NCBI GenBank assembly: GCA_900155495.1
Contig: FTLJ01001117.1
Span: 1 to 31,280 of the forward strand
Source of the DNA: Porogramme epimiltina
Taxonomy: Eukaryota > Basidiomycota > Agaricomycetes > Polyporales > Polyporaceae
Length of the DNA: 31,280 nucleotides
Direction: 5' to 3'
The notes under the pieces were generated by a model. That model was not told where the DNA came from, made no database searches, and saw only the letters and a list, made by a program, of their open reading frames with translations. Shown here in pieces: positions 10,517-19,743 of the stretch (positions are counted from its first letter, which is position 1; every line of letters begins with the position of its first letter). The translations under genes were made by a program, and so were the position numbers.

Positions 10517-10694
10517 GACGCTGGGCACAACAGGAAAGATTGTTGAACGCCCGAGACTGCGCAACTTTCTTTCCGAGGACCATCAACATCTCGCGGGGTG
10601 AGTCAAGACCACAAACACTCAACCCTCGTCTACGTGCTATGCAACTGCACCATGCGACTCTACTGACAATGTGCTCTCTTGCAGGCTCGAAAAG
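10517..10694 (+). other. Short tandem-gene spacer with a probable 5' UTR intron
   Basis: Only 178 nt separate the stop of F-box gene 1 from the ATG of F-box gene 2. It contains a good intron, gtgagt at 10598 to ttgcag ending at 10684 (87 nt), placed just before the second ATG. Room for an independent promoter is very small unless it lies inside gene 1. Splicing from 10513 or 10598 to 10684 gives different relations between the two genes. Confidence 0.5.
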
Positions 10695-12559
10695 ATGAAC
10701 AGAGCACGCCCAAGCTTTTGTGGACCCGCCGCGGTGAAGGGTGACAGCGAGGCATGCCATCGAGTTTTAGCCAATCAAGATATATTATTCCAGTTATTCG
10801 AAGAAAATTTCAGCCCTTGTGGGCTCAACCGTGTTGACGTAGCAAGGTGTGCACTTGTTAATCAGGCGTTTCACAAGCCGGCTACGCGGACTCTCTGGAG
10901 CAAGTTGGATACTGTCGTTCCGTTGCTACATCTTTTCGCACCACGTTCCCTCCAATATCCCACCAGATGCGCTATCGATAATTACAATGGTGATCTAAAC
11001 TGCTTAGAAAATCATATAAACGAGGTCAGTGATTAAACTCTACGATGCGAATGTTGGTCTTACCCCGAATATCATAGATTTCCACCTCAGGAGGTTTCGA
11101 CGACCCCCGCTGTTTCGAGCGCTTTGTAGAGCGCGCAAGATGTGTTAGATCCTTAATCCGCAGCTCCTTGGATGGACAGGATAAGGCGCGTCAAATGCAG
11201 GGACGTCTTCTCGAAGTACTCGCGAAGCGCACTGGAGGCGCTGCCCTATTTCCCTCGCTGAAGGCCCTTACATGGAACGTTGATCCAGCGAGCGACATTC
11301 CGTTTGCGACCTCAGTGTTGTCCTCTGCCGTCGAGGAGATTGCTTTTCCCTTCGAGATACCCAACTTGGAGCCCAGAGTGGCTCGAGCCGAAGCAAGGGT
11401 GAACAACTTCGACCACTTCCTATGCAGCGCGCAACAGCTGTCTCCCTTGATCAAACATGTCCATTTTCTCCCCTCAAACTCCCGAAGAAGTTGCTTTTAT
11501 CCCCCCTCTCTCTTTCCTCTTTCGCGCCTCCTGCAATTCAATCATCTCACAGCGTTAACCGGTGCCATTTGCCTTCAGCTATCCGCACTTTTCACCCTCG
11601 CGAAGGACACGTCTCTCCTTCGCCTAGATATCAGCTACTCAAATGGTCACTGCCTCGAAAAGATTTCCCCGAGGAAGCCCCTTGATATGACACACCTCCT
11701 CGAACTCAAACTTACGGCCCCGCCATTGACAGTTACGCGGTTTTGTACCATTCTTCGAGCGCCACGGCTTCGGAAAGTCGATATTTCGATCAACATCCAC
11801 CCGGTCCTCTCTTTCACACCTATGGGACATGGCGTCTTCTCCACCGATGACCAGCTGCAGCAAATCAAAGTTGCTGACCTACTCCGCAACGTGGCCAGAG
11901 CAGTCTCCCTATCTCCCGGTATGCGGTGCGTCCGCATCTGCGTTCACGGCAATAGCGACAGCCCCCCGGTGTGGCTAGGCTTGTGCCTCGAACCGCTACA
12001 CGCGCTTCAAGGTCTCGAGGAGCTTGAGCTCATCCTCCCTGGCGGGCAACCGAGCTTCTACGGGGCAGACGCCCCGCTCGCGGCAGCGGCCGCCGCGTGG
12101 CCCTCACTGCGTAAATTCGTCCTCATCTGCGAGTGGCACCAAGATGCTCCGCTTCCGACACCCGCGGTACTGGCGGCGTTCGCCCGCTCGTGCCCCGCGC
12201 TGCGCGAGCTTCGTCTACCGCGCCTCGATCATCGGCCGCCCTTCCCTGCGCTCTCTGGTATAGCACACAGACTGGAGCGATTAGCGATCGCGTGGAATTC
12301 GCGTTCGTGGGGCACGGCCGCTCCCGACGGAGAGGAGATGGATAGTCGATTGGCAAAGTATATCCAGAGGTTGTTCCCAAGATTGATCCTAGAGCCTCCG
12401 GCTGAGCATAGCCTTGGTTTTTGCGATGATGTATTGGTGGGACAATTACGAGCGAGGGAAGTACCAGAACGCTCTCCTACGGGGCCCCTGGGACAAGCAA
12501 CAGAGCCACCAGATCCGTGGGGAGACATGACTGATCGGTCCCAGACGAGACGCAGATGA
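10695..12559 (+). CDS. F-box-like / leucine-rich protein 2, 603 aa
   Basis: Exons 10695..11024 and 11078..12559 join in phase 0 across a 53-nt GT-AG intron, the same intron position as in the upstream neighbour. The N terminus shows the F-box-like pattern LFQLFEENF then VDVARCALVNQAFHKPATRTLW. Exon 2 starts ISTSGGFDDPRCFERFVERARCV, the family's linker helix, and continues as leucine-rich segments such as LLELKLTAPPLTVTRFC and LRELRLPRLDH. The tail is hydrophilic and ends TDRSQTRRR. The two intact genes share architecture and position, so they are tandem paralogues, though diverged in sequence. The likely role is as an SCF substrate receptor; the substrate cannot be told. The start ATG follows a probable 5' UTR intron; an in-frame route from the upstream gene across the acceptor at 10684 is also possible. 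Confidence 0.82.
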
Positions 12560-13091
12560 CCGTTTTACTTCGAAGCCCAATGATGCAATCTCCATTCTGA
12601 CATCCCCATGTATGTTATAGCCCCGCCGACGTAGCAGTGGATTCGCGATAATCTGTATGAGATTATGAAGGATACTACGTGCTGTAGCCTCGGAGGGGTT
12701 TCTGTTTGTAATACCGATGCCCCGTATCTTGATCCAGTCTTCCTATCGATTTAGCAGCTTTTGAATGTCATGCTTGGTTCCTTCTTTGTGATGAAGTAGT
12801 CGTTCCGAAGGTACAATCCCGATGAGGCAGCGAATGCACCAATGAAAGTGTATCTGTGTATGAATTACCTCGAAAGGTCGTTGCCATTTTGACCTGGGGG
12901 CTACGCCCTAATGTTTACCTGATGGCACACGAAGAATGCGGGGGAATTTCGTTCTATTTTACACTTGGGTCCACGCAGGACCGGTGTACATATTGGAGCC
13001 GCGTAGAAGATACAACGAAAGAGAGAAAACATGCTCTAGGACACCTCGGGGCTTTTGAACCCTGTCGCCCTGGCTACACACGCCCCCTCGT
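12560..13091. other. Convergent intergenic region (F-box 2 / cellobiohydrolase)
   Basis: About 530 bases between two convergent stops. It should hold both 3' UTRs. I see no RNA gene, repeat or supported open frame. Confidence 0.45.
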
Positions 13092-14893
13092 TTAGAGGCA
13101 CTGCGAGTAGTAGGGGTTGAGGACGGTGCAGGTCGAGCCGGAGACGCACTGGGTCGCGCCAGTCCAGCCTGTAGAGAACGATGCTTAGTCTTTACAGAGC
13201 GCTGCGAGCATCAGAATGTCACTCACCCTGACCACCGCACTGGCCGTACTTCGTGACGGTGCCGCTGCCACCAGTGGGGGTGGAGACGGGGACCGACGTC
13301 GTCGAGCCGGGACCAGAGGGGACGGAACCAGCTGGAAGGTCACGTGGGTGTTAGTGAAGCTCAGCGCAGGTAGGGGAAATGCTGCGCGTACCACCAGCGC
13401 CGGTGAAGGTGGAGTTGAGGGTTCCGACCTTGATGTTCGAGTAGGTGACCTTGATGTTGCCGCCGTTGGCCTCAACGTCCGCGGGCGCGCCGGATGAAGT
13501 CGAGCACGTGCCACGAGCGACACCGGGCGAGGAGGCGGACTTGGTGGTGGGGTAGTCGGAGTCAAGCCAGAGCATGTTGACGGCGTAGTCGTCCCAGATG
13601 GAGAGGACGAGGACCATACCCTTCTGGAAGGCCTTGCCGAGTTGAGCGAGACCGCCGAGTTGAGCGAAGGTGTTGGTGTCGCCGAACGCGGTCTTCTGGG
13701 CCGCGCACCAAGAGTCGGTGATCGAGTTGCCGGTCGCGCCAGCGATGGTCGACTGGGAGTTGGGGACGACCTTGCCGTTCTGGACGTAGAAGCGGCGGAT
13801 CTCGGAGAGGGTGCCGGTGTCGGTGCCGTCGGCGGTGACGAACTGAGTAACGACGGTGATCTTCTGCGTGGTGTCGATGGTCATGTCAGGGCCGTAGAAG
13901 GTGAGGTCACCCTGGCGGTAGGAGTTGAAGTCACAGCCAGCCTAGGGAGGGACATGTTGTCTTAGCTGATGTGTAGTAAACAAGGCGAAATGCCACATAC
14001 CTGGTCGCAAGTGGACGTGCACGTGGTGCCCGTGCAGGCCGTGAGGCCGGTACCCGTGCACGGGTGGGGAGTGTAAGCCGCGGAAATCGTGTTGGCCTCC
14101 CAGATATCCATCTCCGTGCAGCAGGCACCGGTGGAGCCAGTGCCCGAGTTGGCAGAGGTGCCGTTCCAGCCAGCAACGTTGGCCTTGAAACAGGAACGTT
14201 AACCAGGTGCTGGCTATGAGACCAAGAATATGACATACCACACCGCTGATGAACTTGATGTCCTTCGGGCACTGAGAGTCGCAGTAGCCGGTACCGAACT
14301 TGGCACCAGCGTTGTTGTTTCCCTTGCCCATGTCACCGGTGGCGTCCATGGCCGAGAAGTAGACGGCGCCGTTGAGACCGCAGGGGAGGGTTGAGAGGTC
14401 GACGTCGAAGGTGAACTCCTTGTTGAGGAGGTTGAAAGTCTCGTAGGTGGCCTGGTCCTTCATGAGGTAGACACGGGAGCCAACGTTGGAGCCGGTCTTG
14501 AACGCGAGAGTGAGCGCGTTGCCGGAGGAGGTGATACCGTAGGTGCCGGCGTAGTCGGCGCCGTCGAGAGCGCAGTTCTTGGCGCAGGTAGCACCGTCCG
14601 GGCAGAAGGTGGTGTCCCACTCATTGCCAGTGTAGCAGTTCTAAACACATGTCAGTGAGACTTCCTTCTCTACATGCACACGTGCGAGGAATGCATACCG
14701 TGTAGCCAGCGGTGTTGTGGACCCAGCGCCAGTTGGCGTCGAGGGTGACCGAACCCTGAACGTTGGTACAGCCAGAGGCCGTGCACTGAGCCCAGGTGAG
14801 CGAAGGGTGGGTTTCGGCCGTCTGAGTGCCCGCCTGTTGAGCGGCGACAGTGGCGAGGTAGACGAAGGCGGAGAGGGCGGCGGCGCGGAACAT
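13092..14893 (-). CDS. cbhI: GH7 cellobiohydrolase with C-terminal CBM1, secreted, 503 aa
   Basis: Exons on the minus strand are 14893..14699, 14640..14239, 14183..14001, 13941..13392, 13331..13227 and 13168..13092 (1512 nt). Residues 1-18 are a signal peptide, with mature start [16 protein letters not shown] as in many fungal Cel7 enzymes. The GH7 core runs to about residue 435 and contains the catalytic motif TEMDIWEAN, with nucleophile Glu223, Asp225 and acid/base Glu228. A Ser/Thr/Gly/Pro linker leads to a fungal CBM1 from about residue 470, with QCGG, GWTG and LNPYYSQCL supplying its cysteines and the aromatic binding face. Known activity: processive release of cellobiose from cellulose chain ends, outside the cell. 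An intron splits the CBM1 between QG and WTG. The cysteine set and length are normal and nothing is broken. A TATA box lies 81 nt upstream. Confidence 0.95.
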
Positions 14894-14973
14894 GGCGAAT
14901 GAGGCGATGGGACTGTTGTAAGACCGTAGGACCGTTGGCTGGTGCTGCTCTGAAGGCTTGAGGACGGGCTGGC

Positions 14974-14979
14974 TTTATA
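14974..14979 (-). promoter_or_regulatory. TATA box of the cellobiohydrolase gene
   Basis: The minus strand reads GTATAAAGCC, placing TATAAA 81-86 nt upstream of the ATG at 14893. This fits a strongly inducible cellulase promoter. Confidence 0.6.
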
Positions 14980-15110
14980 CTCCTCCGAGGTCGCCATAAG
15001 AAGAAAATGCGTCATGTTCGAGTGGCGGGTGCGGAAGGCAGTCGGCGAATCTGGACGTTGTCCCGAGGATCATGCACAACCGTTAGGGCTGGTCAAGTGG
15101 TTGATGTTGC

Positions 15111-15975
15111 GCGGGGGAAAGCAAAAGGCCCCTGCTTTCTCGTCCCGTGAGGAACAAGCGATCACAGATCTCGCGAGAGATGCCCGCCCCGGGCTCGAAG
15201 CACGGGACGAAAGCACGCGGCATACGCTCCGCCGCGCGCCCGCGCACAGCCGCAGCCTGGAAGGTTAGGCCGCTCCGCGGGTGTCGATCGCTCTCGTGGA
15301 GCGAGGCCGAAGACGAAACGAAGGTGTTCATTGCTGGGGCCTGCGCGGTGGCGTCGTCTCGATACTGAACTGCAAATAGTCGAGGCGACGGGGTGGTCCT
15401 GCGCCCGGTCCGATGCTGAGGCTCCACCTTGGAGCGTTGGATGCGTTCTCTGGGCAGAGACAGTTCGGCACCTGCGGGGAGGTCAGATTCTGCCGCCAGA
15501 CGCTTTTTTCCGAACTGATGCCGCCAGTCCGTGACCCCGCCGACGACCCGGAAGTGGCAGTCACCACCTTCTTTGCGCGCGCTGTCGGATGAACCTCGCC
15601 TCGCAAGCCTCGCAAACCTGGCGGACAGCAAGCGAGGGAACTGGTCCCTGTCCAGTGCCGACCCATCCGCACCTCGCCGCCGCCTTTGCGACAACAAACG
15701 CCGCCGTTTTTGTCGTTCTAAGCGAACGGGCGACGAGGTAAATCCGACGGGACGTGCGCGTACGAAGTATTCTGGGGTTGGCTACCGCCATTGAAGAAAC
15801 GGAATTCGGATGATCCGCTGCTGTTTGCACCTCGGGTGCTCCGGGGCTCTGGTTGGTGACCAGACGACTACATCCGGCCCCGTGACCACGGTACTTGCAC
15901 TGTAACTGCACTAATGCTCCCGCGGCACGGCGGGAGTAATGTGATGCACATTACCCCTCGGGGTGTAGTGCGGGG
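15111..15975. promoter_or_regulatory. Candidate Cre1/CreA carbon-repression sites upstream of the cellobiohydrolase
   Basis: Matches to the fungal carbon-repressor consensus SYGGRG occur at 15111-15116, 15474-15479 and 15970-15975 (GCGGGG), at 15535-15540 (GCGGGG on the minus strand) and at 15187-15192 (CCGGGG on the minus strand). Cre1-type repression of cellulases is well known in ascomycetes and likely in basidiomycetes. The motif is short and the region GC-rich, so several matches are expected by chance. Confidence 0.3.
15917..15964. repeat. Three consecutive short inverted repeats (hairpin cluster)
   Basis: Three perfect stems follow one another: CTCCCG (15917-15922) with CGGGAG (15931-15936); GTAATGTG (15936-15943) with CACATTAC (15947-15954) around an ATG loop; and ACCCC (15953-15957) with GGGGT (15960-15964) around TC. 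Adjacent arms share a base or two. The cluster lies about 1 kb upstream of the cellobiohydrolase ATG. Confidence 0.55.
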
Positions 15976-16968
15976 GTGGCACCCGACTTGCTTGCCATGT
16001 GGATTGCCCGACGTCGATGAGGCATCTCAATACCATTATAAAGTTCGAGTACCAACTACGTCTCTACTATGTAGGGCATCGCTGATGATGAATGATAGCA
16101 TAAACTCACCATAAACCTAGTGCCTGCTACAGATAGGGTGGCTTGACGTCTTCGAGGATGGTTAATGTTATGGTTTGCCGTTGAGTACTGGTACAACTGC
16201 CACCGTGAATCAAGCTACCGACATAAGTCATGAAGTACGTGACCCATGTGGATGTTTACTTACCTTAGAGCCTCCGCCTTAACACCTGTAAGTACGCCGT
16301 CCAAGAAATCACGAGGGGCGACCTCATCGCCGTGTCGGATACATGGTCTTCACCGGGGATGATTCGGTATTTCTTGATCCTCATGACAAATGCCTAGATG
16401 GGCTAAAGAGAGATAAACGAAGCCGGAGACTAAATGCTGAGCCCTAGGTCCGGATTGTGGGAGACATCCTAGCAGCAGCTAGAAGCGCGTTGATCGTCCA
16501 GTGCACTAGAGCCCTGAGCTTGATTCCGCCACAGGTTATCGAGATGCATAGGAAAAGAGGGTTGTTGGTCAGATTGTGTAGTGCTTGTGCCTATCCTCGC
16601 GGACGAAGGTAGAGGGTGTGGCAGGTGCCAAGACCGTTCGGGGCTGATTTGCCCATAGTATGTGTCACGTGCTGCGGGGATGATAAGGAGGCACAAGCGG
16701 CGTTTTCAACGGTTTTGACCAGGAAGCTGAAGTCTCAGCCACATGAGAAAGCTTCGTGTGTGGATCGGAATTCGAAGTGTAGAGGTATTGAAGAAAAGAA
16801 AACGGCCGTCACTCGATGTAAGATAGGTTGGAACGGGATAGTTCGACATATCCAAAAACCAACACTAGTACATTTCCCCGTTTACGCGTACAGAACGTCC
16901 CCCCAGTACACACATTGTACAACACAATTTCCGCCCCTCATCGTACACCACGCGTCCCCTCTCACCCT

Positions 16969-18599
16969 TTAGGACGAGACGATGGAGAGCGTGTACGACT
17001 TGCTGTGGCTCGTGCCCGTGAACACGGTCTCCTGCGCGGTCCCGCTGGGCGTCGCGTCGCTCGAGAACGAAGTCGAGCCGCCGAACGCGAGGAGCAGGCT
17101 GCCGCCCGACGAGACGGCGGAGAACGTCGACGCGGTCACGCCGCTGCCGCACGAGAGCGTGCCGCTCGAGACGCCGCAGGAGCCCTTGGAGGTCTTCATC
17201 GTGAAGCTGCTCGCCGTGCCCGTGAAGGTGTACGTCGCGAGCGTCTGCACGGACCAGGTGCCGCCCGTGAGCAGGCCACCGGTCGTGCTCGCGGTGATCG
17301 TGCCCTTGGAGGGGAGACTGCCAGAGCTCTGTGTTACACTGTATGAGACGAGGGAAAGCCGGGGAAGTGTGCTGGAGATCTTACCCCAGTAGACGTGCTG
17401 CCGCTCTGCAAAGATTATCAGCATCCGCAGAACATGTCAAGCATCACAGAGATACTCACGGAAGTGGTCGTGGTCGTAGCAGTCGAGCCAGTCTTGGGCG
17501 GATACTTGATGCCGCTGGAGCCGCACGAGCCCTTGGAGGGGGCGTCGATCGCGACGAAGGTGCCGTCGATGACGGAGCCCTTGAGGTTGAAGTACCACTC
17601 GATCGCGTTCAGGTTGCTGCCGTCGCAGTTGAGTGCGGGGGTGACGCCCGACGCGGACTTGAGCGCGGAGGTGAGCGTCGTGAGCGTGTAGGTCTTGCTG
17701 GTCGAGGGCGTGATGCCAGCGGCGGAGAGCCAGTCGTACGTCGGGAGCGTCTTGAAGAGCTTCACGACCGTCTGGAAGAACGCGACAGCCTCAGCGCCCT
17801 TGGCGCTGCCGGAGGGAAGGCAGGAGGTCTTGAGGGTGCTGTAGCACGTGCCGTGCGTGCTCCACTCGTGCTCCCAGAACTGCTCGTTCTGGCCGTTGAT
17901 GTCGACCCAGAACTACAGAGGAGGGTAAGGACGTTGACATGTAGACCTGAAGCGTCCACATACCTCTTGCATGAACGACAGGGTGTCACTGGCACCCTGG
18001 GCGGTCAGAAGCTGTTGATCGTAAATATGGTCAGTACCGCTCATTCAATACATGAGGGGGACAGGGCGGCGTACGCTAGCAATGCCGGTGTAGTCACGGG
18101 AGGAGTCGCAGTTCTCCGAGAACGTCCCATCACAGCTGCAACATGGCTCAAGGTCAGAAGACAGATACAACCGGCGTACAAGACCTGACTGACTTATCTG
18201 GCCAGAGACCTGAGAACGGATCAGATAAGATTAGATACTGCCCAACGATCACTCCGACTGCCAAGCATCGCTAACGCACCGTGGATGGTCCAGCTGTTTG
18301 ACGGGCCCGTTGAGGGGTCCGTGTCCCAGAACTGCGTCTGGAGGAGCAGACCCTGCGCGTCTCGGGTCAGCACAGCAGTCCCCGCGCACGAAACACGACG
18401 GACGCACCCCAGGCGACTCGAAGCAGCACAAGTCCGTCTCCCTCGTCGTGTTGTGGCACGACGCGGCGCCGCTCGTCGAGCAACCGGAGCTGATGCGCTT
18501 GCTGAAGAGGTTCATCGCGTCCACGGGCGAGGTGAGCGAGGGCTCCGCAAGGGCGGCGCCCGCGAGGGCGCCCAGAGCGACGGCGGCGGCGGCGATCAT
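16969..18599 (-). CDS. Secreted ribonuclease T2 with C-terminal accessory domain, 407 aa
   Basis: Exons on the minus strand are 18599..18408, 18352..18280, 18209..18194, 18135..18075, 18011..17964, 17912..17460, 17405..17385 and 17328..16969 (1224 nt, all introns GT-AG). Residues 1-18 are a signal peptide ending ALAGAALA. The two active-site blocks of the family are intact: CAS I SWTIHGLWPDNCDG with His88, and CAS II FWEHEWSTHGTC with His145, Glu146 and His150. A Thr/Ser/Gly linker follows, then a C-terminal domain (KGTITAS, FTMKTSKGSCGV and further) resembling the C-terminal extension of fungal Rny1-type enzymes. Known activity: endonucleolytic RNA cleavage through 2',3'-cyclic phosphates, with little base preference, in the vacuole or outside the cell; here a secreted nutrient-scavenging role is likely. 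Exons of 16 and 21 nt are unusually small; the 16-nt one encodes part of CAS I. Confidence 0.93.
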
Positions 18600-19743
18600 C
18601 GTCGTTGTCGTGGTCGCGGTCGGTGTCGTAAGCGCGGTCGTAGGGGAGCAGGCGGAGACGGCGCGGAGGGGCGAGGGGCGACGACCAGGAGTCGAGTGTG
18701 AGCCTGCGCCGCGCAGGAGCTCTTATACCCTGCCCGCGGGTGGGTCTCGCGTCCGGTAGGGCGACCGGAGCCGCGGCGGAGAGGCACGCCGGGCGGATGT
18801 GCATATGGGCCTGCCGTCGGGCTGGCAGCGAATCGCCCCTTCTCGTCTTCTGCGCGACCGGCAGACGCATCAGCGGGAGACGCCGGGAGGGCGCAGGTGA
18901 GGGGGTGAGGTAGATACGGCCGTGCGTGCCAATGTGGGTGCGGGCGATAATGGGCCCCCACGCGAGCGGCGACCATGTGCGCGCGGGGGACCGCGGCACG
19001 GGCGGGGGTGTGTACGAGGGGCGATAGCGAACGAGCAGTGTGGTCGCGGCTGGGCACCGACTAGCGTGGGCGAGAGCCGTGCGCCGGGTGACATTGGCCA
19101 GGAATAGCTGGTTTCAATTGAGGCGTTGTGCGTGTTGGATTAGACGTTGCCTCGCGATGGAAGACTTGGAGCATCACGCGCACGCATGTGCTTCGGAGCG
19201 ACGCGCGAGATCGCGGATGAACGTTTCCTCTGTGGCCGGTGCTGGCGGTGTAGATGATTTCGGATCCGAAGGATTTGCAGGAAAGGCTCGGCGCGAGTGC
19301 GGGGGCAGGAACCGTCAGAAGCCTACATAAACGTCAACGTTCGTCGCCCCGCCAGAACGTGTGTGGCCAATTTATTGCAGAAGAAGAGCGACGCTGTCCC
19401 ATAAGTAGATCGTGGGCGGTGAACATCACGGTATGCACCGCGTGCTCGCTTACCCGATTAGGAACACAACGCTCGTAGGCACACGTGTTCACATCTTCCA
19501 CGCAGCGCCTCCGTTCAACTTAACATATGCCCACCCCTTTACAGTCGGACCTGCGCTCTGCCCGAGCGGCGGTCTAATTATAGCCCATCATTCCAGCCGA
19601 GATGTGCAAACGGCCCGCGGGGAAAGCTAGAGATGTCATCCGAGTCGTTATTAGATCGTCAGTTACATTTCGCACAATACAAGCGCGCTGCGCCACCCCA
19701 CAAAACCCTATCCATCTCCGGCGGAGGAGCAGACGACGGGCGA
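18600..19743. other. Intergenic region upstream of RNase T2
   Basis: About 1.1 kb between the RNase T2 start and the aldehyde dehydrogenase stop. The RNase-proximal half is GC-rich and holds the TATA box. Open frames on both strands are short, Arg/Pro/Ala-rich and without family motifs. No RNA gene or repeat was recognised. Confidence 0.45.
18721..18727 (-). promoter_or_regulatory. TATA box of the RNase T2 gene
   Basis: The minus strand reads TATAAGA about 122 nt upstream of the ATG at 18599. Motif and distance fit a core promoter. Confidence 0.45.

Larger units (their letters stand above)
14894..16968. other. Long upstream region of the cellobiohydrolase / downstream of RNase T2
   Basis: About 2.07 kb without a supported gene. 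The half nearest the cellulase is GC-rich and the part from about 15990 to 16900 is clearly more AT-rich. Apart from the TATA box, candidate repressor sites and hairpin cluster listed separately, I see only short open frames without motifs. It probably holds the cellulase promoter plus the RNase T2 3' UTR. Confidence 0.45.

Noticed and set aside
13642..13965. A plus-strand open frame rich in Gly, Val and Asp opposite the cellobiohydrolase
   Set aside because: It mirrors the GH7 codons on the other strand; the GH7 reading is certain.
15083..15697. A 204-codon minus-strand open frame upstream of the cellobiohydrolase
   Set aside because: No motif, no supporting splice or start context, biased composition; it lies in the cellulase promoter region.
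16036..16060. A gttcgagtacc segment resembling the B box of a tRNA gene
   Set aside because: No A box at the right distance and no acceptor or anticodon stem can be folded around it.
16310..16395. A minus-strand stretch reading YRIIPGEDHV, reminiscent of a hydrolase fragment
   Set aside because: Too short, with a stop close by in the same frame and no matching sequence on either side; it cannot be told from chance.
17331..18188. A 285-codon plus-strand open frame opposite the RNase T2 gene
   Set aside because: It is the antisense shadow of well-supported RNase T2 exons and crosses their introns; composition is Arg/Ala/Gly/Glu-rich without motif.
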